DNA from: Rhizobium oryziradicis
Lineage (GTDB): Bacteria > Pseudomonadota > Alphaproteobacteria > Rhizobiales > Rhizobiaceae
Assembly: GCF_001939045.1 (NCBI RefSeq)
Contig: NZ_MKIM01000021.1
Location: 124,001 to 188,000, forward strand
Length of the DNA: 64,000 bases
Direction of reading: 5' to 3'
The notes under the pieces were generated by a model, which was given only the letters and a program-made list of their open reading frames with translations, had not been told where the DNA came from and did no database searches. This document shows positions 35,352-44,821 of the stretch, one piece after another (within the stretch, counting starts at the first letter, position 1; each line of letters opens with the position of its first letter). The position numbers and the translations under genes were made by a program.

Positions 35352-35796
35352 AACAGACCGGTGCGAACGGGGGTGGAATACCAGAAGCCATTGGAAATGG
35401 CCTTGGTATTCCCCACCAGTCCGCACATGCCATATGCCTTTGAGCGCCCCCCTCCAGCAACCACACACCCGCCAGTAACTCCACAACAACGCGACCCTGT
35501 CCAATAGCGCGCGGGGTGATTTCCGCCGCCAGTTCGGCGGTGACGAAGAAGATGCCGTTGGGCATTTCCTGTCAGGGTACCTTGTCCAGCGATGCCAAGG
35601 ACAGCGCCATGAAAGGTGCATTCTCCTTCAAGTTCTGATGTTCCATACGCTTGATGGCATATGACTGCTATGGATACCGCCGCAGCTTTTGAAAAATAAT
35701 TGTTCAAAGAGCCAGCCGCTTTGAGATTTATAGGTCAGATATGAAATATTGAAGCGCCGTGCGCGGCCGATAGTCAAACTTGCAAGGTATGCACGC
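35352..35796. other. Intergenic region between prc and the TPR sulfotransferase gene
   Basis: The first 65 bases hold a hairpin suited to ending prc transcription. The rest is mostly non-repetitive. Several minus-strand frames are open across it, but they run into prc in antisense and show no domain, so I do not call a gene. A plus-strand piece near 35570-35640 could be a decayed gene end, but I cannot identify it. A promoter for the TPR gene is expected near 35690-35750, where the sequence turns A/T-richer. Confidence 0.4.
35375..35412 (+). terminator. Stem-loop after prc
   Basis: GGAATACCA (35375-35383) pairs with TGGTATTCC (35404-35412), and GCCAT/ATGGC (35387-35391, 35397-35401) forms an inner stem. 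It begins 24 bases past the prc stop. No T-run is seen. Confidence 0.5.
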
Positions 35797-37596
35797 ATGA
35801 ACGGAGTTTTTCCCAGTCTTTGCGCTTGTGGCAGCAGGCTTCGGTCTGCGCGCTGCTGTCAGCTGGAACTTGCAGCACTTGGCCCGTCCGTTGCAAACCG
35901 CCATCTTTTGCCATTGGTGGATCAGGCCATTGCATGCCATGCACGGGGTGAGTTCGCGGAGGCGGAACGCTTGTGCCTTGAAGTTCTGGATTTGGTGCCG
36001 GGACAAGGAGGGGCGCTGGCCATCCTTTACCAGATCCGCAAGGCCGAAGGTGTGTTGCCGGCGGCCGAAGCACTTCTGCGCAGACTGGTTGCCCTTGATC
36101 CAAACAATGTATGGGCAACACAGGAATTGGCCTTGCTGCTGTTTGGCAAGGGTGATTATGGTGAGGCTGAAATCCACGCCAAGAATGCTGTGCGCAGCGC
36201 ACCAACAGACGCTCAGTCACACAATCTGATGGGCATGATCATGACGGAGGCGAACCGACCGCAGATCGGCGAGTTTCACTACCGTCAGGCATTGCAGCTT
36301 CTTGGACATCGGCAACCCATTCTTCTTGCCAATCTGGCCTGGAATTTAAAAAATCAGGGTAAAATGAGCGAGTCGCGGGCGCTTTACGAAGAGTCGACAA
36401 AACTGGCACCTGATATGCTGCAAACCTTGCTGGGCTGGGCGCGCATGGAAGAGACCGACCGTGATTTTGCCCGTGCCTACGCCATTCTGGATCAGGCAGA
36501 AGCGCTTTTCCCCGGCCATCACAGCATCCTTTTGCACCGCGCCGTTATCCGCGGTCGCGTCAAGGATTATGATACGGCACTGTCGCTTCTCGATCAGTTG
36601 GCGCAGCGCAATCAGGGCATGGGTCTGGGCGCCCATGAGCTTTTGGAAAAGGGGCGACTGCTCGACAAGATTGGCCGTTATGACGAGGCATTTTCTGCCT
36701 TTACGCAAGGCAAGCGCAAAAATCTCGACATCAGCGGCACCGTTTATATGGCTGATCATGCAGCGCAGCTCGCGCAACGATTAAAAGCGTATTTCACCGC
36801 AAACCGATTGAGGATTGTGCCTCGGGCAAAGCCAATCGCGAGCGGGCCACGCCCGATTTTCATTCTCGGGTTTCCACGCTCCGGCACCACGATGGTGGAG
36901 CAGACACTCTCAGCGCATCCGAAAATTTCAGCGGGTGACCGACTGACATTCATTCACGATATTACCAATCTGATACCAGGCATGCTCAACAGCCCCCTCA
37001 CCTATCCAGAGGCCTTGGCGGATCTGTGGATGGGCGATCAATATGATGGTCTCGATAACCTGAGGGATCACTATCTTCAGCGTGTAAAACAGTCAGGCAT
37101 CATTAAACCCGGATCTACCCGCTTTACCGATAGGATGCCGCTCAACGAGACGCATATGGGGCTGATTGCCCTGATGTTCCCTCAAGCGCCGCTTGTGCAC
37201 GTGTTGCGCCATCCGCTGGATATTGTCTTATCGGTTTATTCCAACCATCTCACCCACGGCTTCTCCTGCACCAATCAATTAGAGACCATTGCCCAGCATT
37301 ACGTTCTGGTGATGGACCTTGTTGATCATTACCGACGAGAGATGGCCCTGAAATATATGACGATCCGGTATGAGGATATTATCGACGATCAAGAGACCCA
37401 TGTTCGCCGCATGCTGTCGTTTGTCGATATGCCCTTTGACGCGCGCTATACCAAAACAGCAAGCTCTGCGCAGGTCACTGAAAAGCTCTGCGATCATTCG
37501 CGCTATCGTTATCGGCATTACCTGAAGCACTTGCAGCCGGTCATTCCAATCCTTGAGCCGATCATCCACCGACTGGGTTATTCCATCAATGACTGA
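35797..37596 (+). CDS. TPR-containing sulfotransferase
   Basis: A protein of about 599 residues. The first half is a series of tetratricopeptide repeats (for example ARGEFAEAERLCLEVLDLVPG and PNNVWATQELALLLFGKGDYGEAE). The second half is a sulfotransferase domain. RPIFILGFPRSGTTMVEQTL is the loop that binds the 5' phosphosulfate of PAPS, and PLVHVLRHPLDIVLSVYSNHL is the 3'-phosphate-binding segment. ATG 35797 has AAGG nine bases upstream; a TTG at 35749 would add 16 residues, so the start is uncertain. TPR-sulfotransferases are common in alphaproteobacteria but their acceptors are mostly unknown. The next gene overlaps it by eight bases and also carries TPRs, so the two act together. Confidence 0.82.
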   Translation: MNGVFPSLCACGSRLRSARCCQLELAALGPSVANRHLLPLVDQAIACHARGEFAEAERLCLEVLDLVPGQGGALAILYQIRKAEGVLPAAEALLRRLVALDPNNVWATQELALLLFGKGDYGEAEIHAKNAVRSAPTDAQSHNLMGMIMTEANRPQIGEFHYRQALQLLGHRQPILLANLAWNLKNQGKMSESRALYEESTKLAPDMLQTLLGWARMEETDRDFARAYAILDQAEALFPGHHSILLHRAVIRGRVKDYDTALSLLDQLAQRNQGMGLGAHELLEKGRLLDKIGRYDEAFSAFTQGKRKNLDISGTVYMADHAAQLAQRLKAYFTANRLRIVPRAKPIASGPRPIFILGFPRSGTTMVEQTLSAHPKISAGDRLTFIHDITNLIPGMLNSPLTYPEALADLWMGDQYDGLDNLRDHYLQRVKQSGIIKPGSTRFTDRMPLNETHMGLIALMFPQAPLVHVLRHPLDIVLSVYSNHLTHGFSCTNQLETIAQHYVLVMDLVDHYRREMALKYMTIRYEDIIDDQETHVRRMLSFVDMPFDARYTKTASSAQVTEKLCDHSRYRYRHYLKHLQPVIPILEPIIHRLGYSIND

Positions 37597-39001
37597 CGTT
37601 CAACCGCTTATAACAGGCTCAGGCCAGCCCGCCGTGACACGCAGTGTGGAAGAATGGATCGCAGAAGCGATGTCTCTGGAACAGGCCGGCCGCCCGGATG
37701 ACGCGGAACAGATTATCGCTTTTGTTTTGCGTGAAAAGCCCGATGACGTTCAGGCACTGTTTCAGGCCTCACTCCTGTCCTGCAAAAGAAAGCAGATGCC
37801 GCAAGCCATCGAGCGTTTGCAACGAGCGCTGACACTTGCGCCCGACGAACCACGCTTGCACCGCAATATGTGTGAGCTTTGCCGCAGCCAATTGCAGCTT
37901 GATAAGGCCCTTTTTCATGGCCAACGCGCTGTGGAACTGGCACCGGATGACGCAAATACCCATTACAATCTGGGCGTTGTGCATTACGACCGTATGGAGA
38001 TTGAAGCGGCGATTGTCTGCGCAAGGCGCGCGCTCGCTCTTGATCCAACCATGGCATCCGCACATTTCGAACTGGCGGAAGCACTGCTGCTGAACGGCGC
38101 GTTTGCAGAGGGCTGGGAGGAATATGAATGGCGGTTTGACATGCCGAATTCGCCACAGCTTTTGCCACCAACACACCGGCCGTTATGGGACGGCACACCG
38201 ATGCCGAATGGCACCTTGCTGCTGATTGGCGATCAGGGCTTTGGCGATACAATTCAATTTTGCCGCTACATACCAGAAGCAGCAGCGCGCTGCCCGAATA
38301 TCATCATGGCCTGCAGTGCCGAGATGAAGCCAATCGTGATGCAGCAAAAGAGCGGAATGCAGTATGTTGACCGCTGGGATCAGGTGCCGACATTTGATGC
38401 CTATTGCCCGCTTTCGGGGCTGCCGCGTCTTTTCAAGACTGATCTCAACGCGATTCCCACACCGATCCCTTATCTCAGGCCCGAGGCGGCCAAGTTAGCC
38501 TATTGGCGCGCCCGCCTGGAGCAACTGATCCCGCGCGGCTATCAATCCGTCGGTATCGCTTGGGCGGGCAGGCCAACCCATGGAAATGATTATAACCGTT
38601 CCATGGCCTTGCGCGATCTTGCACCTTTAAGCCAATTGAACAACACGGTATTGGTGTCATTGCAGATGGGACCAGCCATCGCCCAGATTTCAGATTATTA
38701 TGGCGCTGCTCCGCTGATCAATCTCGGCACTGAGATTGCAGATTTTACAGATACGATGGCAATCCTTGCGGTTATTGATCACATGGTGGCCGTGGACACG
38801 TCCATTGTGCATCTGGCCGGAGCCATGGGACGCCCAGTCTCTGTCCTGTTGCCTTTTGCGCCGGATTGGCGGTGGCTGCGGGACCGCAACGATAGCCCCT
38901 GGTATCCGAGCGTGCAGCTGTTTCGCCAGCGCAAAAGTGGGGTCTGGAGCGAGCCAGTCCATGCAATTGCGCACAGCTTGCAAGCCAGCACGAGATCTTG
39001 A
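37589..39001 (+). CDS. TPR protein with a GT9-like glycosyltransferase domain
   Basis: A 470-residue protein. TPR repeats fill about residues 15-190 (AMSLEQAGRPDDAEQIIAFVLREKP, PDDANTHYNLGVVHYDRMEIEAA, ASAHFELAEALLLNGAFAEG). The C-terminal half resembles GT9/heptosyltransferase-like or SPINDLY-like proteins: LLIGDQGFGDTIQFCRY, SVGIAWAGRPTHGNDYNRSMALRDLAPL, and TDTMAILAVIDHMVAVDTSIVHLAGAMGRP, the usual nucleotide-sugar site. ATG 37589 lies in the overlap ATGACTGA with the sulfotransferase gene, so the pair is translationally coupled. A role in glycosylating a protein or surface glycan that is also sulfated is an attractive inference without direct proof. Confidence 0.78.
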   Translation: MTDVQPLITGSGQPAVTRSVEEWIAEAMSLEQAGRPDDAEQIIAFVLREKPDDVQALFQASLLSCKRKQMPQAIERLQRALTLAPDEPRLHRNMCELCRSQLQLDKALFHGQRAVELAPDDANTHYNLGVVHYDRMEIEAAIVCARRALALDPTMASAHFELAEALLLNGAFAEGWEEYEWRFDMPNSPQLLPPTHRPLWDGTPMPNGTLLLIGDQGFGDTIQFCRYIPEAAARCPNIIMACSAEMKPIVMQQKSGMQYVDRWDQVPTFDAYCPLSGLPRLFKTDLNAIPTPIPYLRPEAAKLAYWRARLEQLIPRGYQSVGIAWAGRPTHGNDYNRSMALRDLAPLSQLNNTVLVSLQMGPAIAQISDYYGAAPLINLGTEIADFTDTMAILAVIDHMVAVDTSIVHLAGAMGRPVSVLLPFAPDWRWLRDRNDSPWYPSVQLFRQRKSGVWSEPVHAIAHSLQASTRS

Positions 39002-39046
39002 AGCATCACGTTCAGCACCAAAGCTTTAAAGACGACCGGCAAACCA

Positions 39047-40885
39047 TCAAGAGTTTAAAACAAAATGTCCTTGCGCAACTTCCGTGTAGGTGCGTGGCGG
39101 CATCATGTGGTTGATCGAACGGATCGGACTTTTCAGCTCGTCATTGTCCACAGAGGCCCTGATGCGGCGTCTGTCTGGGTCTGGAACCGGAACAGCCGCC
39201 ATCAATTTTCGGGTATAGGGATGGGCGGGATTTCCAAAGACAGAGGCGCGCGGCCCAATCTCGACAATTTCACCGAGATACATCACCGCCACCCGATGGC
39301 TGACCCGCTCAACCACGGCCATGTCGTGGCTGATAAACAAAAACGCAAGGCCGAGGCTTTGTTGCAGGTCCAGCATCAGGTTGACCACCTGCGCTTTCAC
39401 CGACACATCCAGCGCCGATACGCTTTCATCGGCAACAATCACCTTTGGCGCAAGCGCCAAAGCGCGGGCAATGCAGATGCGTTGCCGTTGGCCGCCGGAA
39501 AATTCATGCGGGTAGCGCTTTGCCATATCGGCGGTTAGACCAACCTTGGTTAGCAAATCAGCGACCACCTCCTTGGCCTGGGCGGCGGTGCCCATTTTAT
39601 GTTCAAGATAAGGCTCGGCAATGGCCGCTCCCACTGTCATGCGCGGGTTGAGGCTGGCAAATGGGTCTTGAAAAATCATCTGCACGGATTTTCGCAAAAT
39701 CCGCATGTCATGCTTTGGCAGTGAGAGAATATCTCGGCCTTCCACCATCACTGAGCCGCTATCGGGCTCAATCAGGCGCAGAAGTGCCCGGCCGGTGGTG
39801 GATTTACCGCAACCGGACTCGCCCACCAGTGACAGGGTTTCTCCGGCCATGAGATCAAAAGACACGTTTTCGACCGCATGAACACGTCCGGTCAAGCGGC
39901 CAAACAGGCCCGTGTGAATATCAAAGCGCTTCACCAGATCCTTGACTTGTAACACCGGCACAGCATGACTTTGCACCGTATCGCCGACCTCGGTGGTTTC
40001 CCCGGCAACTCCTGTCACCGGGTCAACAAAAGGAAAACGGACGGGCCGCTCAAAGGCTCTCAGTGATCCCAGCACCGGCACCGCCCCCAGCAGGGCGCGC
40101 GTATAGGGATGCTGACCATGGCGGAAAATGTCTTTGGTTGTGCCCATTTCCACCTGCTCACCGCGATACATGACAACGGTGCGATCAGCAATTTCGGCCA
40201 CCACGCCCATATCATGGGTGATGAACAAAACCGACGTGCCTTCCTCTTCCTGCAACAGCTTGATCAGATCCAGAATCTGACCCTGAATGGTGACATCCAG
40301 CGCTGTGGTCGGCTCATCGGCAATCAACAGCTTGGGCTTCAGCGCAAGCGCCATGGCAATCATCACCCGCTGGCGCATACCGCCAGACAGTTGATGCGGA
40401 TAATCATCAAAACGGCTTGCGGCTGACGGAATCCGTACCTTATCCAGAAGCCGGATGGTCTCTAAGCGAGCCTCTGCCACACTCATATGTGTGTGGCAGA
40501 GGAGCGCCTCCGAAATCTGATCGCCAATCGTGAACAGCGGGTTGAGGCTGGTCATTGGTTCTTGAAAGATCATCGCCACATCCGCGCCGCGTACCTTTCG
40601 CATCTCGTTTTCCGGCAAGGCCAGAAGATCGCGCCCGTCCAGCAGCACACGCCCTGTCACGCGGCTCATGGCTGGTGGCAGAAGCCGCATGATGGAAAGT
40701 GAGGTGACGCTTTTGCCAGAACCGCTTTCCCCGACAATTGCCACGGTTTCGGCAGGCTTGACCGAAAAAGACATGTCCCGAACCACGGATTTCCATTGTC
40801 CATCCACCAGAAACGAGGTGGTCAGGTTTTCGACAGCAAGAACAGGAGCCGTGGTTGTGGGCGATACGGTCTGGGGAAGGGTCAT
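39047..40885 (-). CDS. Dipeptide-type ABC transporter ATPase, two fused nucleotide-binding domains
   Basis: This 612-residue protein has two OppD/OppF-type ATPase units. Domain 1 shows [17 protein letters not shown] and [13 protein letters not shown]. Domain 2 shows [17 protein letters not shown] and [13 protein letters not shown] (DES in place of the more usual DEP). ATG 40885 follows AGAGG. It lies 21 bases after the PLP-enzyme gene and is the only ATPase for the permeases at 44818-46643 and the binding protein at 48101-49645. The transporter is thus split by the IclR gene and reads from two minus-strand transcripts. It resembles the glutathione-type importer GsiA in layout, but the cargo is not known. 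Confidence 0.87.
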   Translation of the reverse strand: MTLPQTVSPTTTAPVLAVENLTTSFLVDGQWKSVVRDMSFSVKPAETVAIVGESGSGKSVTSLSIMRLLPPAMSRVTGRVLLDGRDLLALPENEMRKVRGADVAMIFQEPMTSLNPLFTIGDQISEALLCHTHMSVAEARLETIRLLDKVRIPSAASRFDDYPHQLSGGMRQRVMIAMALALKPKLLIADEPTTALDVTIQGQILDLIKLLQEEEGTSVLFITHDMGVVAEIADRTVVMYRGEQVEMGTTKDIFRHGQHPYTRALLGAVPVLGSLRAFERPVRFPFVDPVTGVAGETTEVGDTVQSHAVPVLQVKDLVKRFDIHTGLFGRLTGRVHAVENVSFDLMAGETLSLVGESGCGKSTTGRALLRLIEPDSGSVMVEGRDILSLPKHDMRILRKSVQMIFQDPFASLNPRMTVGAAIAEPYLEHKMGTAAQAKEVVADLLTKVGLTADMAKRYPHEFSGGQRQRICIARALALAPKVIVADESVSALDVSVKAQVVNLMLDLQQSLGLAFLFISHDMAVVERVSHRVAVMYLGEIVEIGPRASVFGNPAHPYTRKLMAAVPVPDPDRRRIRASVDNDELKSPIRSINHMMPPRTYTEVAQGHFVLNS

Positions 40886-40906
40886 GGAATACCTCTTTCG
40901 GTGAGA

Positions 40907-42103
40907 TCAATCAGGCCAGCGCAACAGGGCATCAAAGCGATGGCGGCCCCATTCCTCATGCGGTGTATCAAGCACCTCGTTGGATGCCCGCGCCTTGTCG
41001 AGTTCTTCAATCAGGCGCTGGCGCACAATGACCTCTTGCCCCGGATGCAAATTGCAGGGATCGAGATAGAAATAATGATGCTCGGCCTCGTGATCACGAA
41101 CGATGATCGGGGGCGTGCCGCGTGCAAGTGCTCCGGCCAGATCATAGGCGCTGATATGCGCCTCTTGCGCAGACAAGATCACCCGCAAGCGATCCAGCGG
41201 ATTTTGGGTCGGGTCTGGCTCAATCAGCGCCGTCACGCCGGGGCGACCATCCAGCGCCTCTTTCCACAGATGCAGGTAGCCGGTTTCACGCGCCCGCACG
41301 GCAGCATGGTCGCGCTTTTCCCAAGCTTCCAGTGCCGCCATGACGCCAAAGATGCTTTCCTTGCCCACCTTCATGCCACGGCCAATGCCCTTGTTTTGCA
41401 AATAGGCATGACGCACCAGATCTTTTCGCCCGGCCACAATGCCCGATGTGGGCCCGCCTAGGAATTTATGGCCGGAGTATAGAACAATATCTGCGCCCTG
41501 ATCCAGAAACGTCCGCAGGTCATATTCGGATGCGGCATCGACGATCACCGGCACACCGCGTGCATGGGCAATCTCGACAAATTCCTTCAAATGCAACAGG
41601 CCGTAATGCACCACATGGTGAGAGACAACGTAAACGGCGGCAGCGGTGTTTTCGGTCATGGCGTTTTCCATGTGATAGCGATGGGCAGATGTGGCCTGCC
41701 CCACCACCACGACTTTGCCGCCAGCAATGCGAATTGATTGCTCAACCGGTGCACCGTAATCGACCAGATGGCCCATCTGCACCAGAACTTCGTTCTTGGG
41801 TGTGGTCACATCGGGTAGTTTTTCAACCGCCAGAAGATCGGGCCCAGTGATGGTGCCGGCCACAGCAAGGCTGAGGCCTGCCGCACAGGATGCGGTGACA
41901 AAGCCAGCCTCGGCACCGGTCAGCCGCGCAATAATCGCACTGGCCTTGCGCTGAAGATCGTTCATCTCGACAAATTGCGGCAAAATGGCTGTCATGGCGG
42001 CAATGGCCTCTGGCACCACAATGGATGCTCCAAGGCTGGTCATAGTGCCAGAGACGTTGATCACGGGGCGTAGGCCAATCTCAGTTCTAATATCATGTGT
42101 CAT
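40907..42103 (-). CDS. SelA/DgaE-like PLP-dependent lyase
   Basis: A 398-residue fold-type I PLP enzyme of the SelA-like group that includes D-glucosaminate-6-phosphate ammonia-lyase. [17 protein letters not shown] opens the family. [13 protein letters not shown], Asp 189 in [12 protein letters not shown] and the PLP lysine (Lys 213) in [10 protein letters not shown] are visible. ATG 42103 matches the family start; ATG 42115 is a close alternative. Members remove ammonia by elimination from amino sugars or amino acids and give enamine/imine products, which fits the nearby RidA gene. Its neighbours (ABC transporter, amidohydrolase, GH1 enzyme) suggest it acts last, on the freed amino compound. 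The substrate is not known, and glucosaminate itself is only one option. Confidence 0.77.
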   Translation of the reverse strand: MTHDIRTEIGLRPVINVSGTMTSLGASIVVPEAIAAMTAILPQFVEMNDLQRKASAIIARLTGAEAGFVTASCAAGLSLAVAGTITGPDLLAVEKLPDVTTPKNEVLVQMGHLVDYGAPVEQSIRIAGGKVVVVGQATSAHRYHMENAMTENTAAAVYVVSHHVVHYGLLHLKEFVEIAHARGVPVIVDAASEYDLRTFLDQGADIVLYSGHKFLGGPTSGIVAGRKDLVRHAYLQNKGIGRGMKVGKESIFGVMAALEAWEKRDHAAVRARETGYLHLWKEALDGRPGVTALIEPDPTQNPLDRLRVILSAQEAHISAYDLAGALARGTPPIIVRDHEAEHHYFYLDPCNLHPGQEVIVRQRLIEELDKARASNEVLDTPHEEWGRHRFDALLRWPD

Positions 42104-42164
42104 GTGCGTTTCCATTGTCTTAGGCGAATGTCTTGGGCGAAGGTGTGGGGAACTCCCCCTCATT

Positions 42165-42193
42165 TCTACAATCGACAGCTATGCCGTTATAAT
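42165..42193 (+). promoter_or_regulatory. Proposed promoter of the IclR gene
   Basis: A perfect -10 box TATAAT (42188-42193) lies 17 bases from a weaker -35 TCTACA (42165-42170), 33 bases before the IclR start. A small palindrome GGGGA-AC-TCCCC (42147-42158) lies upstream, between this promoter and the divergent PLP-lyase gene, and could be an operator. Confidence 0.45.
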
Positions 42194-42226
42194 GTAATAG
42201 GCAGTCATTCGGTGAAGGATTTTTCG

Positions 42227-43057
42227 ATGAAGACCAAGGCACGTGCGGCACAAATGCCCAATGACGACCAGCCCGTTGAGCAAAGCGCTGTGCCTGAACG
42301 GCGCTCGCGGGTGAGCGGCATGGACCGCGCCTTGCAGGTGCTGGATCATCTTTACACCACCGGCGCTCCCGTGGGGCCTTATGCTATTGCCAAGGCCGTT
42401 GGTGCGCCGCTCTCCACCATTTACACCATTATTGATGATATGGTGGACAAGAACATGCTGACCCGCGATGGCGATGGTGCCATCTGGCTTGGGCCACGGC
42501 TCTATCATTACGGCCTTGCCTATTCGCGCTCGCTGGATTTCATCGGCATTGCCACGCAGGAAATGCATGATCTGTGCCGCGAAGCGGGTGAAACCGTGCA
42601 GGTGTGCGGGCGCGATGACGACCATATGCTGGTGCTGGCCATGGCTGAGGGTCCGAGCCATTTTCAGGTGGCCTCGCGTGTCGGCACCCGTGTTCCACTC
42701 AATTGGACCGCCTCTGGCCGTCTGCTGGTCGGGCATCTGACTGAGAAAGACCGTCTGGAGCTTTTCCGCCATTGCGCACGCTCCTCGCCAACCGGCCGTG
42801 CTGAGATTGATGCGCAAACGCTCTCCAATGCCGCAGCCCAGGCGTTTGAAAACCGCCTTTCCATTCAGGCGGGCGAGTCCGATTATGCGGTCGCCTGCAT
42901 TGCCTCGCCGATCTGCGATCGCGATGGGGCTTGTGTGGCCACCATCTCGATTGTTCTGCCAGAGCAAAAAGCCTTTTCGGAAGGCAACCCCTATACGGCC
43001 TATGTGCAGGCCTCGGCAGAGCGGATTGAAAAGCGTATGGGCTGGCGCAGCCATTGA
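42227..43057 (+). CDS. IclR-family transcriptional regulator
   Basis: A 276-residue IclR-type regulator. The winged helix-turn-helix is at about residues 30-75 (GMDRALQVLDHLYTTGAPVGPYAIAKAVGAPLSTIYTIIDDMV). The effector domain shows VASRVGTRVPLNWTASGRLLVGHL and the ending YAVACIASPICDRDGACVATISIVLP. ATG 42227 follows AAGGAT; the open frame further upstream is not family-like. It is the only plus-strand gene in this cluster. It is divergent from the lyase-ATPase pair and convergent with the RidA gene, 11 bases apart. It probably controls both minus-strand transcripts in response to the imported compound or a breakdown product. Confidence 0.86.
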   Translation: MKTKARAAQMPNDDQPVEQSAVPERRSRVSGMDRALQVLDHLYTTGAPVGPYAIAKAVGAPLSTIYTIIDDMVDKNMLTRDGDGAIWLGPRLYHYGLAYSRSLDFIGIATQEMHDLCREAGETVQVCGRDDDHMLVLAMAEGPSHFQVASRVGTRVPLNWTASGRLLVGHLTEKDRLELFRHCARSSPTGRAEIDAQTLSNAAAQAFENRLSIQAGESDYAVACIASPICDRDGACVATISIVLPEQKAFSEGNPYTAYVQASAERIEKRMGWRSH

Positions 43058-43068
43058 AGAGAGTGTCA

Positions 43069-43566
43069 TCATTCGTGCAGCGCCACGATGGCTTCAATCT
43101 CAACGGTGATATTGCCCGGCAGGGAGCCAAAGCCAACAGCCGAGCGGGCATGCTCACCGGCAGGCCCAAACACCTGCATAAACAGGTCCGAACAGCCATT
43201 GATGACCTGCGGATGATCGCGAAACTCTGGCGTGGCATTGACCATGCCGAGCAGTTTGACAATCTTGCGCACCCGCGCAAGATCGCCCAGCGCGTCATGC
43301 ATCACGGCAATCAGGTTGATGCCGGTCAAGCGCGCGTGGCGATAGGCATCTTCTATCCCCACATCATTGCCCACCTTGCCAGAATATAGATGGCCATCGG
43401 CTTCCCGCGGCCCCTGACCGGATAAAAACAGCAGATTGCCCTCGCGCACATGGGTGACGAAATTGGCAATCGGCGGCGGTGACGGCGGCAGAGCAATACC
43501 CAAAGCCGCCAGCCGCTCATAGGGTGATTGTGAAAGGTCATGGGTTAAAATCGAAGTCTTGCTCAC
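43069..43566 (-). CDS. RidA-family imine/enamine deaminase
   Basis: A 165-residue RidA (YjgF/UK114) protein, longer than the 128-residue archetype. HARSAVGFGSLPGNITVEIEAIV at the C-terminus aligns with the RidA active-site segment, and the key arginine is retained as Arg 141. VREGNLLFLSGQGPREADG and NLIAVMHDALGDLARV also match the family. I place the start at GTG 43566, since the upstream 44 codons overlap the amidohydrolase gene end and are not family-like. RidA proteins hydrolyse reactive enamines or imines released by PLP enzymes. It follows the amidohydrolase gene by about 46 bases, and the PLP lyase is a few genes away. Confidence 0.82.
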   Translation of the reverse strand: MSKTSILTHDLSQSPYERLAALGIALPPSPPPIANFVTHVREGNLLFLSGQGPREADGHLYSGKVGNDVGIEDAYRHARLTGINLIAVMHDALGDLARVRKIVKLLGMVNATPEFRDHPQVINGCSDLFMQVFGPAGEHARSAVGFGSLPGNITVEIEAIVALHE

Positions 43567-43612
43567 GCGGTTTCCAATTCTGATCTCGTGAAATGTATTT
43601 TTGGTATTCGGT

Positions 43613-44821
43613 TCAACGCCAGGAATAGCCGTGGCTGTGGCGCACCAATTTTCGCGCACGCGGAATGTAACGGCTGGCCACAATTGCTTCTCGGCCAATC
43701 ACCGCATGGCGTGGCTCAAACAGCTTGGTCAGGCGCGAGACATCCCCATTGGAATCGGTTGCTTCCAGATCAGAATCGACCAGATCGAAAATGGTGAAAT
43801 CGGCACGCGCTCCCACCACCAGCCGGTCCTGCATCGAAAGCCGAATGACAGAGGCTGGCGCATGGGTCACCGCCTCAACCACCTTGTCAAACGGCATGCC
43901 CACCGAGAGCAGCTTGGACATGGTGGTGGCGAGATCCCAGACCGGGAAATTCATCGAATGCCCGTGCAGGTCGGTGGAGATGGAATAGGGCAACAGGCCG
44001 CGCTTGATGGCCGCTTCCGCCACCTTGAACGAGAAGGAGGCTCCACCATGGCCAATATCCAGCCGGATGCCTTCGCCTGCGCAGCGCTCGGCCAGATTAT
44101 AAAGGTCTTCATCCTCCATAATGCTGGAACCGGCCTTGCCATTGAAACAATGGGTGACAACATCGCCCGGTCCCAGAATTTCCAGCACTTCATCGTAGAG
44201 AGCGGGCGGCTCGCCCACATGCACCATCATCGGCACTTTCAGGATTTTGGCGATTTTCTTGCCAAGCTTGACCGGGGTCACCCCCCAAGAGCCGGTGATC
44301 ACATGGCTTGCCCGCACCTTGAGGCCGACAATATGCTCGCTGTTGTCGGCGTAACATTCCAGAATGCGATCAAGATCAATGTCCTTGATGTCGCGCAGTT
44401 CCGGCACCCGGTTGCAGGCCACAAGGCCAATGGAGCCAAGGTTCAGGAAGGCCTTGATCCGCTCGCGTGATGGCTCAATGATATATTCGCGAAAGCCATG
44501 GAAATTGGCTTCGCCTGCAGATCCTGCGTCCACCAGCGTGGTCACGCCGCGCTCGGCCCCGCATTCGGATGGGCGGATGGAAATATCCGTGCCGCCATGC
44601 CAGATATGGACATGCAGATCGACCCAGCCGGGTGAAATCCACGCCCCTTTGCCGTCGATCACCTCGACATCTTCAGCAATGGCAAGCTCAGGGCCAAGCT
44701 TTATGATTTTGCCGTCTGTGCCAATCAGAATGTCGATGGCAGTGGCAGAGGTATCCGCGCCAAAAGCCATGGGGCGAATGTTTTTCAAAAGCAGCGGTGT
44801 CAGGCCATTTGGCATGATCAA
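43613..44821 (-). CDS. Binuclear amidohydrolase/deacetylase (COG3964-like)
   Basis: A 402-residue amidohydrolase-superfamily enzyme with a complete binuclear metal site: His 70 and His 72 (VDLHVHIWHGG), a bridging Lys 168 (VGLKVRAS), His 201 (MVHVGEPP), His 224 (VTHCFNG) and Asp 284 (STDLHGHS). The pattern and the GVTTLVDAGSAG segment fit the COG3964 group; rhizobial and Ochrobactrum relatives, as I recall, hydrolyse acetylated alpha-hydroxy acids. Other members sit beside DgaE-like lyases, as here. Its start overlaps the permease gene by four bases, so it is co-translated with the transporter. It probably removes an acyl group from the imported molecule. Whether the bond is ester or amide is open. 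Confidence 0.8.
   Translation of the reverse strand: MIMPNGLTPLLLKNIRPMAFGADTSATAIDILIGTDGKIIKLGPELAIAEDVEVIDGKGAWISPGWVDLHVHIWHGGTDISIRPSECGAERGVTTLVDAGSAGEANFHGFREYIIEPSRERIKAFLNLGSIGLVACNRVPELRDIKDIDLDRILECYADNSEHIVGLKVRASHVITGSWGVTPVKLGKKIAKILKVPMMVHVGEPPALYDEVLEILGPGDVVTHCFNGKAGSSIMEDEDLYNLAERCAGEGIRLDIGHGGASFSFKVAEAAIKRGLLPYSISTDLHGHSMNFPVWDLATTMSKLLSVGMPFDKVVEAVTHAPASVIRLSMQDRLVVGARADFTIFDLVDSDLEATDSNGDVSRLTKLFEPRHAVIGREAIVASRYIPRARKLVRHSHGYSWR

Noticed and set aside
34542-35707. Minus-strand frames over the end of prc and the following spacer, considered as a possible decayed gene
   Set aside because: They run through prc in antisense, several frames are equally open, and I recognise no family in any of them.
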